A stretch of DNA of 36,252 nucleotides from Lachnospiraceae bacterium (GCA_021199475.1 JAJQHZ010000105.1:1-36252); one strand, 5' to 3'; shown: positions 16,714 through 25,514, counted from the stretch's first letter. The notes: generated by a model not told the origin, from the sequence alone. Numbers and translations: made by a program.

Positions 16714-16858
16714 TTTTCCATTCCTCCTGTTATTTTTCATTATTTCAATTCAGAACAGCCGTCTGCAGATCTGTTCTTGCGGCCCTGTGCCTGCTCCTTA
16801 CCTGTCCCTTCGTTTGGATGCAATTCTGAATCATTCATCATTTTTTCAAATCCGGATT

Positions 16859-16887
16859 ATTATATTCGTTTTTATTTCTGTTGTAAA
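16859..16887 (-). promoter_or_regulatory. mrp-like gene promoter
   Basis: Minus strand TTTACA (16882-16887), 17 bp, TATAAT (16859-16864). The predicted leader is about 140 nt; I recognise no riboswitch in it. Confidence 0.7.
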
Positions 16888-16990
16888 TACATCAAAGGAT
16901 ATATTTTCTCATGTCGCTTTTTTTCAAGGCTTACAGCTACTTCCCTCAGTAATCGTGCTGAATCTCTTTCCGGCACTTTCCGACAATCCT

Positions 16991-18772
16991 TCAAAAATCC
17001 GCCCCGTCTTCTTCGAGCAGCCGCCGCAGATACCTGGCGACGACCCGCGCGAACCCGGATATATCACGGATGTAGGTAAAATCCTTCCCGAAAATCCTTT
17101 TTTCCGCCGCGAGCTCCGACTCCTTTCCGGTAAACACACCGAGCACACAGACGCCTGCGCCGCGCAGCTTCCTCACCTCAAAGGCCGTATCCTGCACTGC
17201 GTAATCCCCATAATAAGGGCGGGGATTGCGGCTGTTCGGGCGGTTGACGATGATATCATTCGGCTTCCCATCGCTGAGCACAACGAGTATTTTCCCTTCC
17301 TCCTCCCGCCGCAGAAGCGAGTCTCCCGCCGCGCGGATGGCCAGACCGTCCCGGTTGTTCGAGGAAGCCACGAAGTTCAGAAGCTTCCGGTTGTCCCGGC
17401 GCGGCGCATCGTAGTCCCGGAAGCGCTGCAGCACGGTGTAATCCCAGAAGGTACAGAAGCTCGTAATCCGCAGTGGAATCTGATTGGCGGAAAGCGCCTC
17501 GGCCAGAATAAAGGCCTGCATCGCGACATCGCTCTGCCGGTCGCTCTGAGAACCGCTCGCATCAATCAGAATATCTACAGCAAACTCCGAATTGCTGCGG
17601 CGCTGCGTCTTCGTAAACAACCGTCCGGGTGTCTCCTTCCGTCCAATCTGCCACAGCCGACGCGGAACAATTGTTCCCGCATAGGCGTCCTGCGGCTCCG
17701 GCTCGCTGCGCCGGTTCAGGGAGCGCCTCAGCTCATCCGTCAGCTGCTCAACATTGCGGGCAATCAGATGCTGGTGATTGCGAAAATGCACCCGGTTCTT
17801 TTCCGCATATCGTCTCGCATTGACGTATTGCGCGTTGGAGAGAACCGGATTCTCCAGAATGCCCTCGGTGTCATACAGACTGCAGTCCGCGTGCGCACCG
17901 CGGCAGAGCCTTGCATTCCTCTGCTCCTGCTCCCTCTTTGTCAGATACGACCGGCCAAAATTCAGTTCCATGTAGGAGTGCATTTTCTCGACCGCTTTTT
18001 CATCGATCACTATCACTTTCCGCTTCGCCTGGGGCGGTACCTCCGGCTCCTCGTCCGGCTCCTCCCTCAGCGTCGTGACCATCTGGTTCATCTGGCTGAA
18101 ATACTGATCCAGCATATCCTCCGAAATCTCTTCTTTGAGAAAATCGCTCCAGTCAAATTCCTGCAGATCCTCAATCGTCACAGAAAGGACCTGCTCCAGG
18201 CCGCCATGCTTCCGCTCAAAGCTTTTATCAATCAAAGTGTTGTACAGGGTATCGACCGTGCGGATGATATCGATCGTATCGAAGGAATTCTCCAGTGCCC
18301 GGATCCGCCGCACGCTCTCCCGTATCTGCTTTTCCCCGCCGCAGTCCCCATACAGGTTGTATTTTATCCAGGCGATTTTCACGCGCCCCGGCAGCGAGGC
18401 GCTCATTTTGTGAAACGAGTGCTCCAGCAGATCCGAAAACGCTTTTTGCCGCAGCTCGGGCACGCCCGGGCGCTCCGCCGTCACCAGCTGCCAGGTGGCG
18501 GCATCCACGCAGAGCTGAGAGAGCTCCGCAAGCGGCCGCTCATCTGCCCCCAGATAAACCTTTTTCACCAGATAAAGCGCAAATTCATTTTTATCAAAGA
18601 AGCGCGCGAACGCTCCCTGCTTAACCGCATCGTAAAGGGAAATGTATTTCGAGCGCTCGTACGATTCCACATCCAGCTTCGTATCCAGCGCGTAATCTCC
18701 GCTGATGGTCCACATCAGATTGCGCAATCGGTTTTCCAATTCTATCTGGAAATCCGCATCGTCATATGTCAC
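16991..18772 (-). CDS. VWA-domain protein, NorD/CobT-like (pair 2)
   Basis: 593 aa, cytoplasmic. The C-terminal third is a VWA domain: VDILIDASGSQSD with D404, S406, S408 forming the metal site, then NNRDGLAIR and ILVVLSDGKPND. This arrangement (helical N-terminal region, acidic linker near 240-250 with EEPDEEPEVPP, C-terminal VWA) resembles NorD and the cobaltochelatase subunit CobT. Those work with a MoxR-like ATPase to insert metals or mature enzymes; the client here is unknown. The start is a GTG at 18772 with GGAGG 7 nt upstream. The partner MoxR gene ends 129 bp upstream. A long frame on the opposite strand is a shadow. Confidence 0.8.
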   Translation of the reverse strand: MTYDDADFQIELENRLRNLMWTISGDYALDTKLDVESYERSKYISLYDAVKQGAFARFFDKNEFALYLVKKVYLGADERPLAELSQLCVDAATWQLVTAERPGVPELRQKAFSDLLEHSFHKMSASLPGRVKIAWIKYNLYGDCGGEKQIRESVRRIRALENSFDTIDIIRTVDTLYNTLIDKSFERKHGGLEQVLSVTIEDLQEFDWSDFLKEEISEDMLDQYFSQMNQMVTTLREEPDEEPEVPPQAKRKVIVIDEKAVEKMHSYMELNFGRSYLTKREQEQRNARLCRGAHADCSLYDTEGILENPVLSNAQYVNARRYAEKNRVHFRNHQHLIARNVEQLTDELRRSLNRRSEPEPQDAYAGTIVPRRLWQIGRKETPGRLFTKTQRRSNSEFAVDILIDASGSQSDRQSDVAMQAFILAEALSANQIPLRITSFCTFWDYTVLQRFRDYDAPRRDNRKLLNFVASSNNRDGLAIRAAGDSLLRREEEGKILVVLSDGKPNDIIVNRPNSRNPRPYYGDYAVQDTAFEVRKLRGAGVCVLGVFTGKESELAAEKRIFGKDFTYIRDISGFARVVARYLRRLLEEDGADF

Positions 18773-18901
18773 AAAAATTCCTCCGCATTGTCTGTCGAAG
18801 CCTGTAAACCACCCATCATCTCATGAAAATGAAACTGTGGCCACATTCTCAGCCGTCTGCCTCCTGATTCAATCCGTTCAAAACAAACGCCCCGCAGATG
18901 A

Positions 18902-19912
18902 TCAGCCCAATAAAAACACATCCCCCGGCGTCCAGCTCTCCGGGATTCTCGTCATCACAATGTCCTCTACCAGCTCCCGCTCAAACAGGTCAAACGTCTT
19001 GTTCACGATTCCCATCCGCACCGCAAGCCGCGGGGCGAGCCCGGCACGCACCGTCTTCAGCGCACCGATCAGCCCGCGCAGGTCAAGCGGCTTCGTGGAG
19101 ATCTCATTGTTATTCGCTTTCGTCTGCAGATCCAGAAACAGACCGCAGATCTGCCGCAGTCCTTCCTGCGTAAAATCCGGAAAAGTCTCTGTCAGAATAA
19201 AATGCAGCGATTCCTCGGTCACAGGCGGCATCTCAATCACCAGGAACCGCGACACCAGCGCTTCGTTCAATTCCCTTGTCCCGGCATATCCATAATTCAT
19301 AGTTCCGATGAAGCGGGCCGCATCATGAAGGCGAACCTTTTCATATCCCGGCACATCGAGGATGCGGCGGTAATCCAGCGTCGCGTGAAGCACGGAGACC
19401 GCATCATTTTTTGCCATATTGATTTCATCAAAAATGCCAAATCCGCCGTTCACCGCACAGTCGTAGACCGGACCGGTGCGCAGCTGCACTTCATTATTAC
19501 GGAACGTGTCCGTGCCGATCAGGGCACTGCTGTCCATATTGACATGAAACGAAATGTTCCAGGACGGCCGCCCGAACACCCAGGCCAGATTCTCCGCCAG
19601 CACATTTTTTCCCGTCGCCTTCGTACCGGTCAGGAGAATATTTTCCCCCTGCAAAAGGGCCGAAGCCGCCATTTCAAACGTCTCGCGCCCATAATATGGC
19701 AGCGTCGGCGGTACAATACGTGCCTGTGCAGCGCCGCCCAAACGCGCAGCGTTTTTCTTATTGGCGGCGCGTTCTGCCGCCGAGCGGATGCGAGGGGGCG
19801 TTTCCGCAGCAGAGCCGTCTTCCTCCTGAAACCGGTTTCGAAATTCTGTGATTGCATCCAAAAGTGCAGGATTCACACCCTGATCCTGCAAAGCCTGGAA
19901 AATACGATCCAT
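18902..19912 (-). CDS. MoxR-type AAA+ ATPase (pair 2)
   Basis: 336 aa. AAA+ core: Walker A GTKATGKN at 96-103, Walker B FGIFDEIN with D162/E163, sensor 1 in FIGTMNYG, and an Arg finger candidate in EALVSRF. The residue after the Walker A lysine is Asn103 instead of Ser/Thr, which normally helps hold Mg2+; whether this lowers ATPase activity is unknown. The residues before about 60 are a variable basic region. AAGGAGAA lies 7-8 nt before the ATG. It starts 15 bp after the AAA/PD-(D/E)XK gene, and the VWA protein follows. Inferred function: remodelling ATPase for that VWA protein. Confidence 0.82.
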   Translation of the reverse strand: MDRIFQALQDQGVNPALLDAITEFRNRFQEEDGSAAETPPRIRSAAERAANKKNAARLGGAAQARIVPPTLPYYGRETFEMAASALLQGENILLTGTKATGKNVLAENLAWVFGRPSWNISFHVNMDSSALIGTDTFRNNEVQLRTGPVYDCAVNGGFGIFDEINMAKNDAVSVLHATLDYRRILDVPGYEKVRLHDAARFIGTMNYGYAGTRELNEALVSRFLVIEMPPVTEESLHFILTETFPDFTQEGLRQICGLFLDLQTKANNNEISTKPLDLRGLIGALKTVRAGLAPRLAVRMGIVNKTFDLFERELVEDIVMTRIPESWTPGDVFLLG

Positions 19913-19927
19913 TGATACGTTCTCCTT

Positions 19928-21610
19928 CTATAATACCGTCTCCCGAATAGTTTTTCCATCCATCTCTACCGTATGAGTGCCAATCAGTTTTTCCTTGCTT
20001 TTATTAAAGCAAAAACTGATAAGCCATCCAGTTGGCAGATTATATCGTTTCAAATAACCGCAAAGCTGCTCACGACCGGCCTGCTCGTAGCTTTCTCCAT
20101 GCCAGACCTTTGCTTCAATCACATACTGATGTCCGCGGTAATCCACAACAATGTCTGTTCTGGTCTTATCAAACGTCTCCGCTTCCATATAGTAATTCCC
20201 GCTGCCGTTAATGATTGGCTTTAGGAACGTAAGGAATATCATCCTTGCCTCATTTTCCAGAAAATCAATGGTACGATCCGCATACAGGCTCTTATAATGT
20301 TCGGCAAACCGCTCAATTATCGAATCCATATTCAGCGCATCAGCCGTTCTCAGCTGATATTTTTCCAGGTCAGCTGCCCTATAAATCTGCGTTGTCGTCC
20401 TCTCCTGCAGAAGCTTGTCACAAATAATCGTCTCAAAAATACGGTTTGATATCGCGGTCATGCCATTGCATTCCTTAAACCACCCAAACATTTCCCCCAG
20501 CTTTATCAGATTGTCATTCAAATTGAATGGAATATTCTCCCGGCAAACCACAATCTGATATACCAGAGCTTTCAGCTTTTTATTCGAATCCAGCTTTTTA
20601 TTCAAGCCATCAAACAGTGTATTTTGCTCTTTCAGGATGAGTTTTACCGCTCTTTGAAACCCCTCCCGGGTCCATGCAGCCTGTTTTGTGCCGAAATCAG
20701 GTTCTGTGCTCACTCTTATATCTAAAAGCCAGCACATTCTGGACACCAGAAACGGATAGCCAGATGTATACGCATATATCTGCTTTGAAAACCATGCCGT
20801 ATCAAAATCAAGTGCATAGTCTGTGCGATATTCATTCAGCATCACTTCGATTTCATCCGCGTGAAAAGACATATCAACCGTAAAATCTGCAGCGATGTTC
20901 CAAGGAGAGCCCGCCATTTTAATTCGCCTGCGGCGAAGGGCGGGCCTACGTCCTCGATTCGCGTTGCGAATCGGGACAGACCAAGGAGAGTTATATTGAT
21001 GCTCCAGTTCCGGGCGGATCTTATTCTGAAGGTTCTTAATGTCATAAACACCTGCCAGAATCACACTTTTAAAGGTGCTGTCCTCACCGTCTAATGCACT
21101 TAAATATTTTTTTCGCAGCATACCCAGAAAACTAAGAAAAAGTTCATTATTTGAGACTTCATCCACCTCATCAATCAAAAGTATGATATCACGATCACTA
21201 TTCGCACATAATTCCGTAATTCTCCGGCTTAATTTTACAATCGACATATCAATTGCTCCTAAGCCTTCATCATAAAAAGGCGCACTCCACCCATCAAGCA
21301 GCTTTTCCGAAATTTTCGTCATAGCCAGCTGTTTTTTTACCTCATCAACAAACATCCCAACAAAGCGGCTCTCTGATTTTGCGGTTTCACCCAAGCCTTC
21401 GAATGAAATTTTTGCCACATAGTATTTATTTTTTAGTCCGGTCTTCAATCTGGAAAGCGTGGTTGTTTTCCCATACTGTCTGGCTCTGTTAATGGTAAAA
21501 TACCTGTTCTGTTCAATCAATTAATCTATAATTTGCTGTATACGCTCAGAGGTATCTACCATATAATGCCTGTCCGGAAAACAAGTGGCAATCGTGTTAA
21601 ACTGCTTCAA
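19928..21610 (-). pseudogene. AAA ATPase / PD-(D/E)XK nuclease-like protein, nonsense codon near N-terminus and in-frame insertion
   Basis: The original gene starts at a TTG (21610) with GGAGG 7 nt upstream and reads KQFNTIATCFPDRHYMVD onward, the N-terminus expected for this clostridial AAA-like family. Codon 30 (21521-21523) is TAA. The frame continues directly with LIEQNRYFTINRARQYGKTTT (Walker A, GKT). Further features are VLLIDEVDE (Walker B) and, near the C-terminus, RTDIVVDYRG...YVIEAKVW, the PD-(D/E)XK signature seen in AAA-ATPase_like/DUF1703-type proteins. An 81-bp in-frame insertion (THR6) lies in the middle and duplicates Ser-Pro-Trp. Translation could restart at TTG 21520 right after the stop, giving 530 aa. 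Function unknown. It begins 12 bp after metI, so it may be transcribed with it. Confidence 0.75.
20900..20990 (+). repeat. THR6: two-hairpin repeat inserted in-frame in the AAA/PD-(D/E)XK gene
   Basis: CCAAGGAGAG occurs at 20900-20909 and again at 20981-20990, exactly 81 bp apart. Between them: outer stem GCCCGCC/GGCGGGC (20909-20915, 20939-20945), one-sided bulge ATTTTAA, inner hairpin TTCGCC-TGC-GGCGAA, linker CTACGTC, and hairpin CGATTCGC-GTT-GCGAATCG (20955-20973). It is oriented opposite to the host gene and adds 27 codons without a stop. Confidence 0.88.
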
Positions 21611-21622
21611 TACACTTCCTCC

Positions 21623-22285
21623 TTACACGCGCCGCCGGTCGATGACTCTGGAAATAAACATCCCGATCATCTGGATGAGCTGCGCCAGAATGACCAGCAG
21701 CACGACCGTCACCATCAGAACCTTCGGCTGCCAGCGCTGATAGCCATAGCGCAGGGCAATATCTCCCAGGCCGCCGCCCGCGCAGGCACCGGACATTGCG
21801 GAATATCCGAGGATCGTCGTCATGGCGATGGTCGCGTTCACGACCAGAGACGTGCGCCCCTCCGGAATCAATACCTTGCGGATGATTTCCCACACACTCG
21901 CGCCCATACTCTGCGCCGCCTCGATCACGCCGCGGTCCACCTCCTTCAGAGAGGATTCTACCATGCGGGCAATGTAAGGCGCAGCCGCCACGGTAAGCGG
22001 TACGATCGTCGCCGTGGCGCCGTAGCTTTTCCCGACGATCAGCCTTGTCAGCGGCCGGATCGTGATCATCAGGATCAGGAACGGCACACTCCGCAGCAGA
22101 TTTGTGATCACATCCAGTATTTTATAGACAAGCGGGTTCTGTTTGATTCCGTCCGCACCGGTCACCGTCAGCACGACCCCAAGCGGCAGACCAATGATGT
22201 AACCAAACAAAGTAGACATACAGGTCATCCACATCGTCTCGCCGACGCCCTCGATAATCATTGTGATTGTTTTGCTATCCAACAT
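21623..22285 (-). CDS. metI: Methionine ABC transporter permease
   Basis: Inner-membrane permease of the methionine uptake transporter. 220 aa with about five hydrophobic segments. The EAA loop that docks onto MetN is EAAQSMGASVWEIIRKVLIPE-like (residues about 141-161). The start overlaps the end of metN by 11 bp, indicating translational coupling. Confidence 0.93.
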   Translation of the reverse strand: MLDSKTITMIIEGVGETMWMTCMSTLFGYIIGLPLGVVLTVTGADGIKQNPLVYKILDVITNLLRSVPFLILMITIRPLTRLIVGKSYGATATIVPLTVAAAPYIARMVESSLKEVDRGVIEAAQSMGASVWEIIRKVLIPEGRTSLVVNATIAMTTILGYSAMSGACAGGGLGDIALRYGYQRWQPKVLMVTVVLLVILAQLIQMIGMFISRVIDRRRV

Positions 22286-23285
22286 AATTCTCCAGCTCCT
22301 CTACCGAAAGTCTCGCATTTTTCAGCCATGCGATCATTTTTTCGCCCAGCTGCTCGTCCTCGGGCAGCTGCAGCACCATCTCTCCTTTCGCGACGCCGTT
22401 CAGATTCCGTGTGTTCGCGTAAAGGATGTTGACCGGCGACTTGAACGCCAATACCATATTGCCGATGACCGGCTCAAAGGAAGAGTTCTCGGAGAAGACA
22501 ATGCGCACACACTTCTTCCCTTTCATCTCTGTGACATTCTCATAGCCCTGATAAATCAGGCGCTTTGCCTCCTTCGACTTCGGGGCAAGGAAGATTTCCT
22601 CCGTCGTACCATGCTCCACAAGATTGCCCTGGTCGATGATGGCCACATGCGTACAGATTTCCTGCACGACTGCCATCTCATGCGTGATGACAACGATGGT
22701 GATGCCGTACTCCCGGTTGATCTCCTTCAAAAGCTGGAGGATCGACTTCGTCGTCTGCGGGTCGAGGGCGCTCGTCGCCTCGTCGCAGAGCAGGATTTTC
22801 GGATCCGACGCCAGCACACGGGCAATCGCCACGCGCTGCTTCTGCCCGCCGGAAAGCTGTGCCGGGTAAGCGTTCACCTTCTCCTCCAGACCGACAATTT
22901 TCAGATAGTCCAGCGCCTTCTTCCGCGCCTCAGACTTTTTCACACCTGCGATCTCCATCGGAAAACAGACATTGTCCAGCACGCTCCGCTGCATCAGCAG
23001 ATTGAAATGCTGAAAAATCATGCCGATATCCTTGCGCATCTCCCTCAGCGCCTTGTCCGAAAGCGCCGACAGATCCTGCCCGTCTATATAGACCGTCCCG
23101 GCGGTCGGCCGCTCCAGAAAATTCAGGCAGCGCACCAGCGTACTCTTTCCGGCACCGGACATCCCGATAATCCCATAAATGTCGCCCTTGTAAATGTCCA
23201 GGCTGACATTTTTGAGTGCATGCACCTCCGTATTTTTCTGCCGGAACTCCTTGTCCAGATTCTGTATTTTGATTATAGGTTCCAT
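22275..23285 (-). CDS. metN: Methionine ABC transporter ATP-binding protein
   Basis: ATPase of the methionine/D-methionine transporter, 336 aa. Walker A GMSGAGKST (about 41-49), ABC signature LSGGQKQR (about 143-150), Walker B ILLCDEATSALD. The C-terminal region after about 265 is the NIL/ACT-like regulatory domain that senses internal methionine. It precedes metI. Unlike the common metNIQ order, metQ is upstream and separated by a terminator. metN has a hairpin-containing leader and a probable promoter of its own. Confidence 0.95.
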   Translation of the reverse strand: MEPIIKIQNLDKEFRQKNTEVHALKNVSLDIYKGDIYGIIGMSGAGKSTLVRCLNFLERPTAGTVYIDGQDLSALSDKALREMRKDIGMIFQHFNLLMQRSVLDNVCFPMEIAGVKKSEARKKALDYLKIVGLEEKVNAYPAQLSGGQKQRVAIARVLASDPKILLCDEATSALDPQTTKSILQLLKEINREYGITIVVITHEMAVVQEICTHVAIIDQGNLVEHGTTEEIFLAPKSKEAKRLIYQGYENVTEMKGKKCVRIVFSENSSFEPVIGNMVLAFKSPVNILYANTRNLNGVAKGEMVLQLPEDEQLGEKMIAWLKNARLSVEELENYVG

Positions 23286-23321
23286 AGCAACTCCATTCGT
23301 TTTCTAAATCTATTGTGTGAA

Positions 23322-23370
23322 ATGCACAGCAACTCGAGAACGATACTGCAACTCTGTTGCGCGGTTTCCA
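23322..23370 (-). repeat. THR7: decayed two-hairpin repeat in the metN leader
   Basis: On the minus strand TGGAAACCGCGC, a GCAACAGAGTTGC hairpin, then TATCGTTCTCGAGTTGC and TGCAT resemble THR4/5 piece by piece, but the stems no longer pair fully. It ends about 35 nt before metN. Confidence 0.4.
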
Positions 23371-23381
23371 TTATTTCACAT

Positions 23382-23441
23382 AGCCGTGCTCCGTTCGCGC
23401 AAGCGTGTCGAATCTGTCTCTTTCCTATCTGTCGCACGGCT
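23382..23441 (-). other. Stem-loop at the start of the metN leader
   Basis: AGCCGTGC (23434-23441, minus reading) pairs perfectly with GCACGGCT (23382-23389), closing a 60-nt structure that starts about 8 nt after the predicted transcription start. I recognise no SAM-riboswitch motif. Confidence 0.4.
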
Positions 23442-23455
23442 CGTAGCTCACGCAC

Positions 23456-23484
23456 ATTGTACCACACATACTCTTGAACTGCAC
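23456..23484 (-). promoter_or_regulatory. Candidate metN promoter with extended -10
   Basis: Minus strand TGGTACAAT gives an extended -10 (TACAAT at 23456-23461). The -35 region 17 bp upstream (GTGCAG) is poor. Confidence 0.45.
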
Positions 23485-23531
23485 GGTAATTTTTTGCTAA
23501 TCGCTGAAAAAAAACAGTTTTTTCTCAAATC

Positions 23532-23619
23532 AATCGGATAGGGGGAGTCCTCTTGTCCTTTTCGCTGTGCCAGGCGCGAGCAGCAAAGCTGCTATTTTCC
23601 AATCGCGCCCGTGTACATA
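23532..23619 (-). repeat. THR8: two-hairpin repeat directly after the metQ terminator
   Basis: On the minus strand TATGTACACG, outer stem GGCGCGA/TCGCGCC (23603-23609 with 23573-23579), a one-sided TTGGAAAATA bulge, inner hairpin GCAGC-TTT-GCTGC (23580-23592), then a linker and a weakened second hairpin ending TATCCG. It starts at the poly-U end of the terminator. Confidence 0.65.
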
Positions 23620-23662
23620 AGAAAAGACCGCCCTTCCTGCCTCCAGGGGAGCGGTCCTCTTT
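23620..23662 (-). terminator. metQ terminator
   Basis: GGACCGCTCCC pairs with GGGCGGTC across a 10-nt loop and is followed by TTTTCTT on the minus strand, about 95 bp after the metQ stop. Confidence 0.75.
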
Positions 23663-23756
23663 GTCTCCATTTCAATGTCTCGCATCTGTTTCTGATGCCG
23701 GACGAATGTCCTTTCATCCAGGCTCCAACTGCGGCATCTGCACCTATAAAACGAAC

Positions 23757-24629
23757 TTACTCCGTCACTGCTTCGGTCTCGGCTTCCTCAACTGCCTCTT
23801 CCTCTGCTGTCTCCTCATACGGAAGCACCGCGCCGTCATAGGTCTCGTTGATGTAATCCTTGATCTCATCAGACTGCAGAACCTCCACCAGAGCCTGTAC
23901 GCCTGCATTGTCCTCATTGCCGGCCGCTACAGCGATGACATTCACATACGCTGCGGCTGTTTCAGAATCAGAACTCTCATACGCGATCGCATCCTCCGAT
24001 ACAGAAAGGCCTGCCTCCAGAGCATAATTGCCGTTCAGGACTACAAGCGCCACTTCAGAAGTATACTGTGAAACCTGCGCTGCCTCCACCTCAAGAATCT
24101 CCACCTCGACACTGTAGGATTCAATGTCATTGACGGTCGCCGTCAGACCGGCATCCTCACTCAATGTCAGCACACCGTTTGCTTCCAGCAGCAGAAGCGC
24201 TCTGGCCTCATTCGTCGTGTCGTTCGGTACCGCGATCACATCGCCGTCTTCGAGCTCATCCAGACTCGACTTGGTTCCCGGATAGATACCGAACGGCTCA
24301 TAATGGATCCCTGCCACACTCACAAGATCTGTGCCATACTCTTCATTGAATTCATTCAGATAGGTGATATGCTGAAAATAGTTCGCCAGAATCTCACCTT
24401 CATCTACGACTGTGTTCGGCTGGATATAATCGGAAAAGATTTCTACTTCCAGCTCCCATCCCTCTGCTTCCAGAGTCTCACGGGCCGCCTCCAGGATCTC
24501 CGCATGCGGAGTAGAAGAAGCCGCCACCGTAATCACATTGTCCTCGTCCGCAGACGCGGTGACCGAGAGACCCGCCACAGCAGTAACTGCCAGACTCAGT
24601 GCCAGTAACTTCGCAATTGTTCTTTTCAT
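23757..24629 (-). CDS. metQ: Methionine-binding protein of the ABC transporter (non-lipidated signal)
   Basis: NLPA/MetQ family substrate-binding protein, 290 aa, delivering methionine to MetNI. Family segments include VAASSTPHAEILE, the YFQHITYLNEFN region and IAVPNDTTNEARALLLLE. The signal peptide ends in an SPase I-type site near ASADEDN. The usual lipobox cysteine is absent, and I find no Cys in the whole protein. The C-terminal tail is very acidic (EETAEEEAVEEAETEAVTE). A GAGGAGG site precedes the ATG. It has its own promoter and terminator, so it can be expressed in excess over metNI. Confidence 0.9.
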   Translation of the reverse strand: MKRTIAKLLALSLAVTAVAGLSVTASADEDNVITVAASSTPHAEILEAARETLEAEGWELEVEIFSDYIQPNTVVDEGEILANYFQHITYLNEFNEEYGTDLVSVAGIHYEPFGIYPGTKSSLDELEDGDVIAVPNDTTNEARALLLLEANGVLTLSEDAGLTATVNDIESYSVEVEILEVEAAQVSQYTSEVALVVLNGNYALEAGLSVSEDAIAYESSDSETAAAYVNVIAVAAGNEDNAGVQALVEVLQSDEIKDYINETYDGAVLPYEETAEEEAVEEAETEAVTE

Positions 24630-24741
24630 AATAAATTCCTCCTCGTTTTAAATAGTTTCGCTTTGTCAATCGTTTTCAAAATGCTCTCCGGATCCACGTC
24701 TGATTGTTCCGATGTACCCGGGCTGCATTCCTGTGTGATTC

Positions 24742-24770
24742 ATCATAAACCAGAAACGCAAATTCGTCAA
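24742..24770 (-). promoter_or_regulatory. metQ promoter
   Basis: Minus strand TTGACG (24765-24770), 17 bp, TATGAT (24742-24747). The leader of about 105 nt carries no recognisable S-box. Confidence 0.6.
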
Positions 24771-24920
24771 ATTCTTTCTGACTATAGCCGGTTATAAGCT
24801 GTGTTTATAGCCGCATGCAATTCTGAATGGTCACCGATAATTTTTATAAAACTGCTCTTTCCTTTTTGCAATATTTTTGTTATAGTACGTTTTGACGCAA
24901 ACCAGAAAGGAGTCCTTCCT

Positions 24921-25169
24921 ATGAAAAAATTCCAGAAGCTAAAACGCGTTGCCGCTATGGTCGGCGTAATCTTACTGGTCGGTATGTATGTCACTACTCT
25001 GATACTCGCATTCAGTTCAAGCCCGCAGGCACAGAATCTGCTGATGGCTTCCATCGTCTGCACCGTCGTAATCCCGGTCCTGATTTACGCGATGGAGCTC
25101 GTCGCGCGCGTGCTTGGGCCGTCCGACGAGGAGAAGGATGACAACTCTGCAAAAAATAAGAAAAAGTAA
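24921..25169 (+). CDS. Small two-TM membrane protein, unknown function
   Basis: 82 aa. A basic N-terminus (KKFQKLKR) is followed by two hydrophobic segments (about 11-31 and 40-62) and a charged Asp/Glu/Lys tail ending in poly-Lys. AAAGGAG lies 9 nt before the ATG. It diverges from metQ. No domain or function recognised; codon use is like the neighbours and the two-TM pattern is convincing. Confidence 0.65.
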   Translation: MKKFQKLKRVAAMVGVILLVGMYVTTLILAFSSSPQAQNLLMASIVCTVVIPVLIYAMELVARVLGPSDEEKDDNSAKNKKK

Positions 25170-25178
25170 ACGCCAAAC

Positions 25179-25514
25179 TTATTGTTGTTTACAATTGTCC
25201 AGGCGCGAGGCCTCTTTTTCAAATACATGGGTAATATCGTACATCACAGGAACATCTGCAATTGTACAGACTGATACACAATAATTCAACCAGGGGAATG
25301 TTTTTGTCATTTGATAGATAATAGCCATGGCTTTTGATTCAGACATTGCCTTTATTGAATGGTAACCTGACCCCTGAATATGTTCAAAACCATGCTCTTC
25401 AAAAAACATCCGCACATCATAGTAAGCATTATGCCAGTCGCCTCCCGGATAGTACTGCTGTAGAGAAGCTGTATCCAAATCAAAGTGAATCCCCTTTCTC
25501 TGAGTGCTATCCAT
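25179..25514 (-). CDS. VapD-like (Cas2-fold) protein, putative endoribonuclease toxin
   Basis: 111 aa. The first strand reads KGIHFDLDTASLQQYYPGG, followed by WHNAYYDVRMFFEEHGFEHIQGSGYHS, the conserved VapD pattern (catalytic-type Asp in the first strand, GS-Y segment in the next). VapD proteins share the Cas2 ferredoxin-like fold and act as toxin RNases in some bacteria. No cas genes or CRISPR are near. It starts 5 bp after the small gene at 25520-25810, which is the likely antitoxin or partner. GAGGGTG lies upstream of the ATG. Activity is inferred from family only. Confidence 0.75.
   Translation of the reverse strand: MDSTQRKGIHFDLDTASLQQYYPGGDWHNAYYDVRMFFEEHGFEHIQGSGYHSIKAMSESKAMAIIYQMTKTFPWLNYCVSVCTIADVPVMYDITHVFEKEASRLDNCKQQ

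Noticed and set aside
16547-18826. Long open frame of 759 codons on the plus strand
   Set aside because: It is antisense to the VWA gene, has no ribosome-binding site and no recognisable domain; the minus-strand protein has clear VWA motifs.
24630-24760. SAM (S-box) riboswitch upstream of metQ
   Set aside because: None of the conserved S-box segments is present in the leader.
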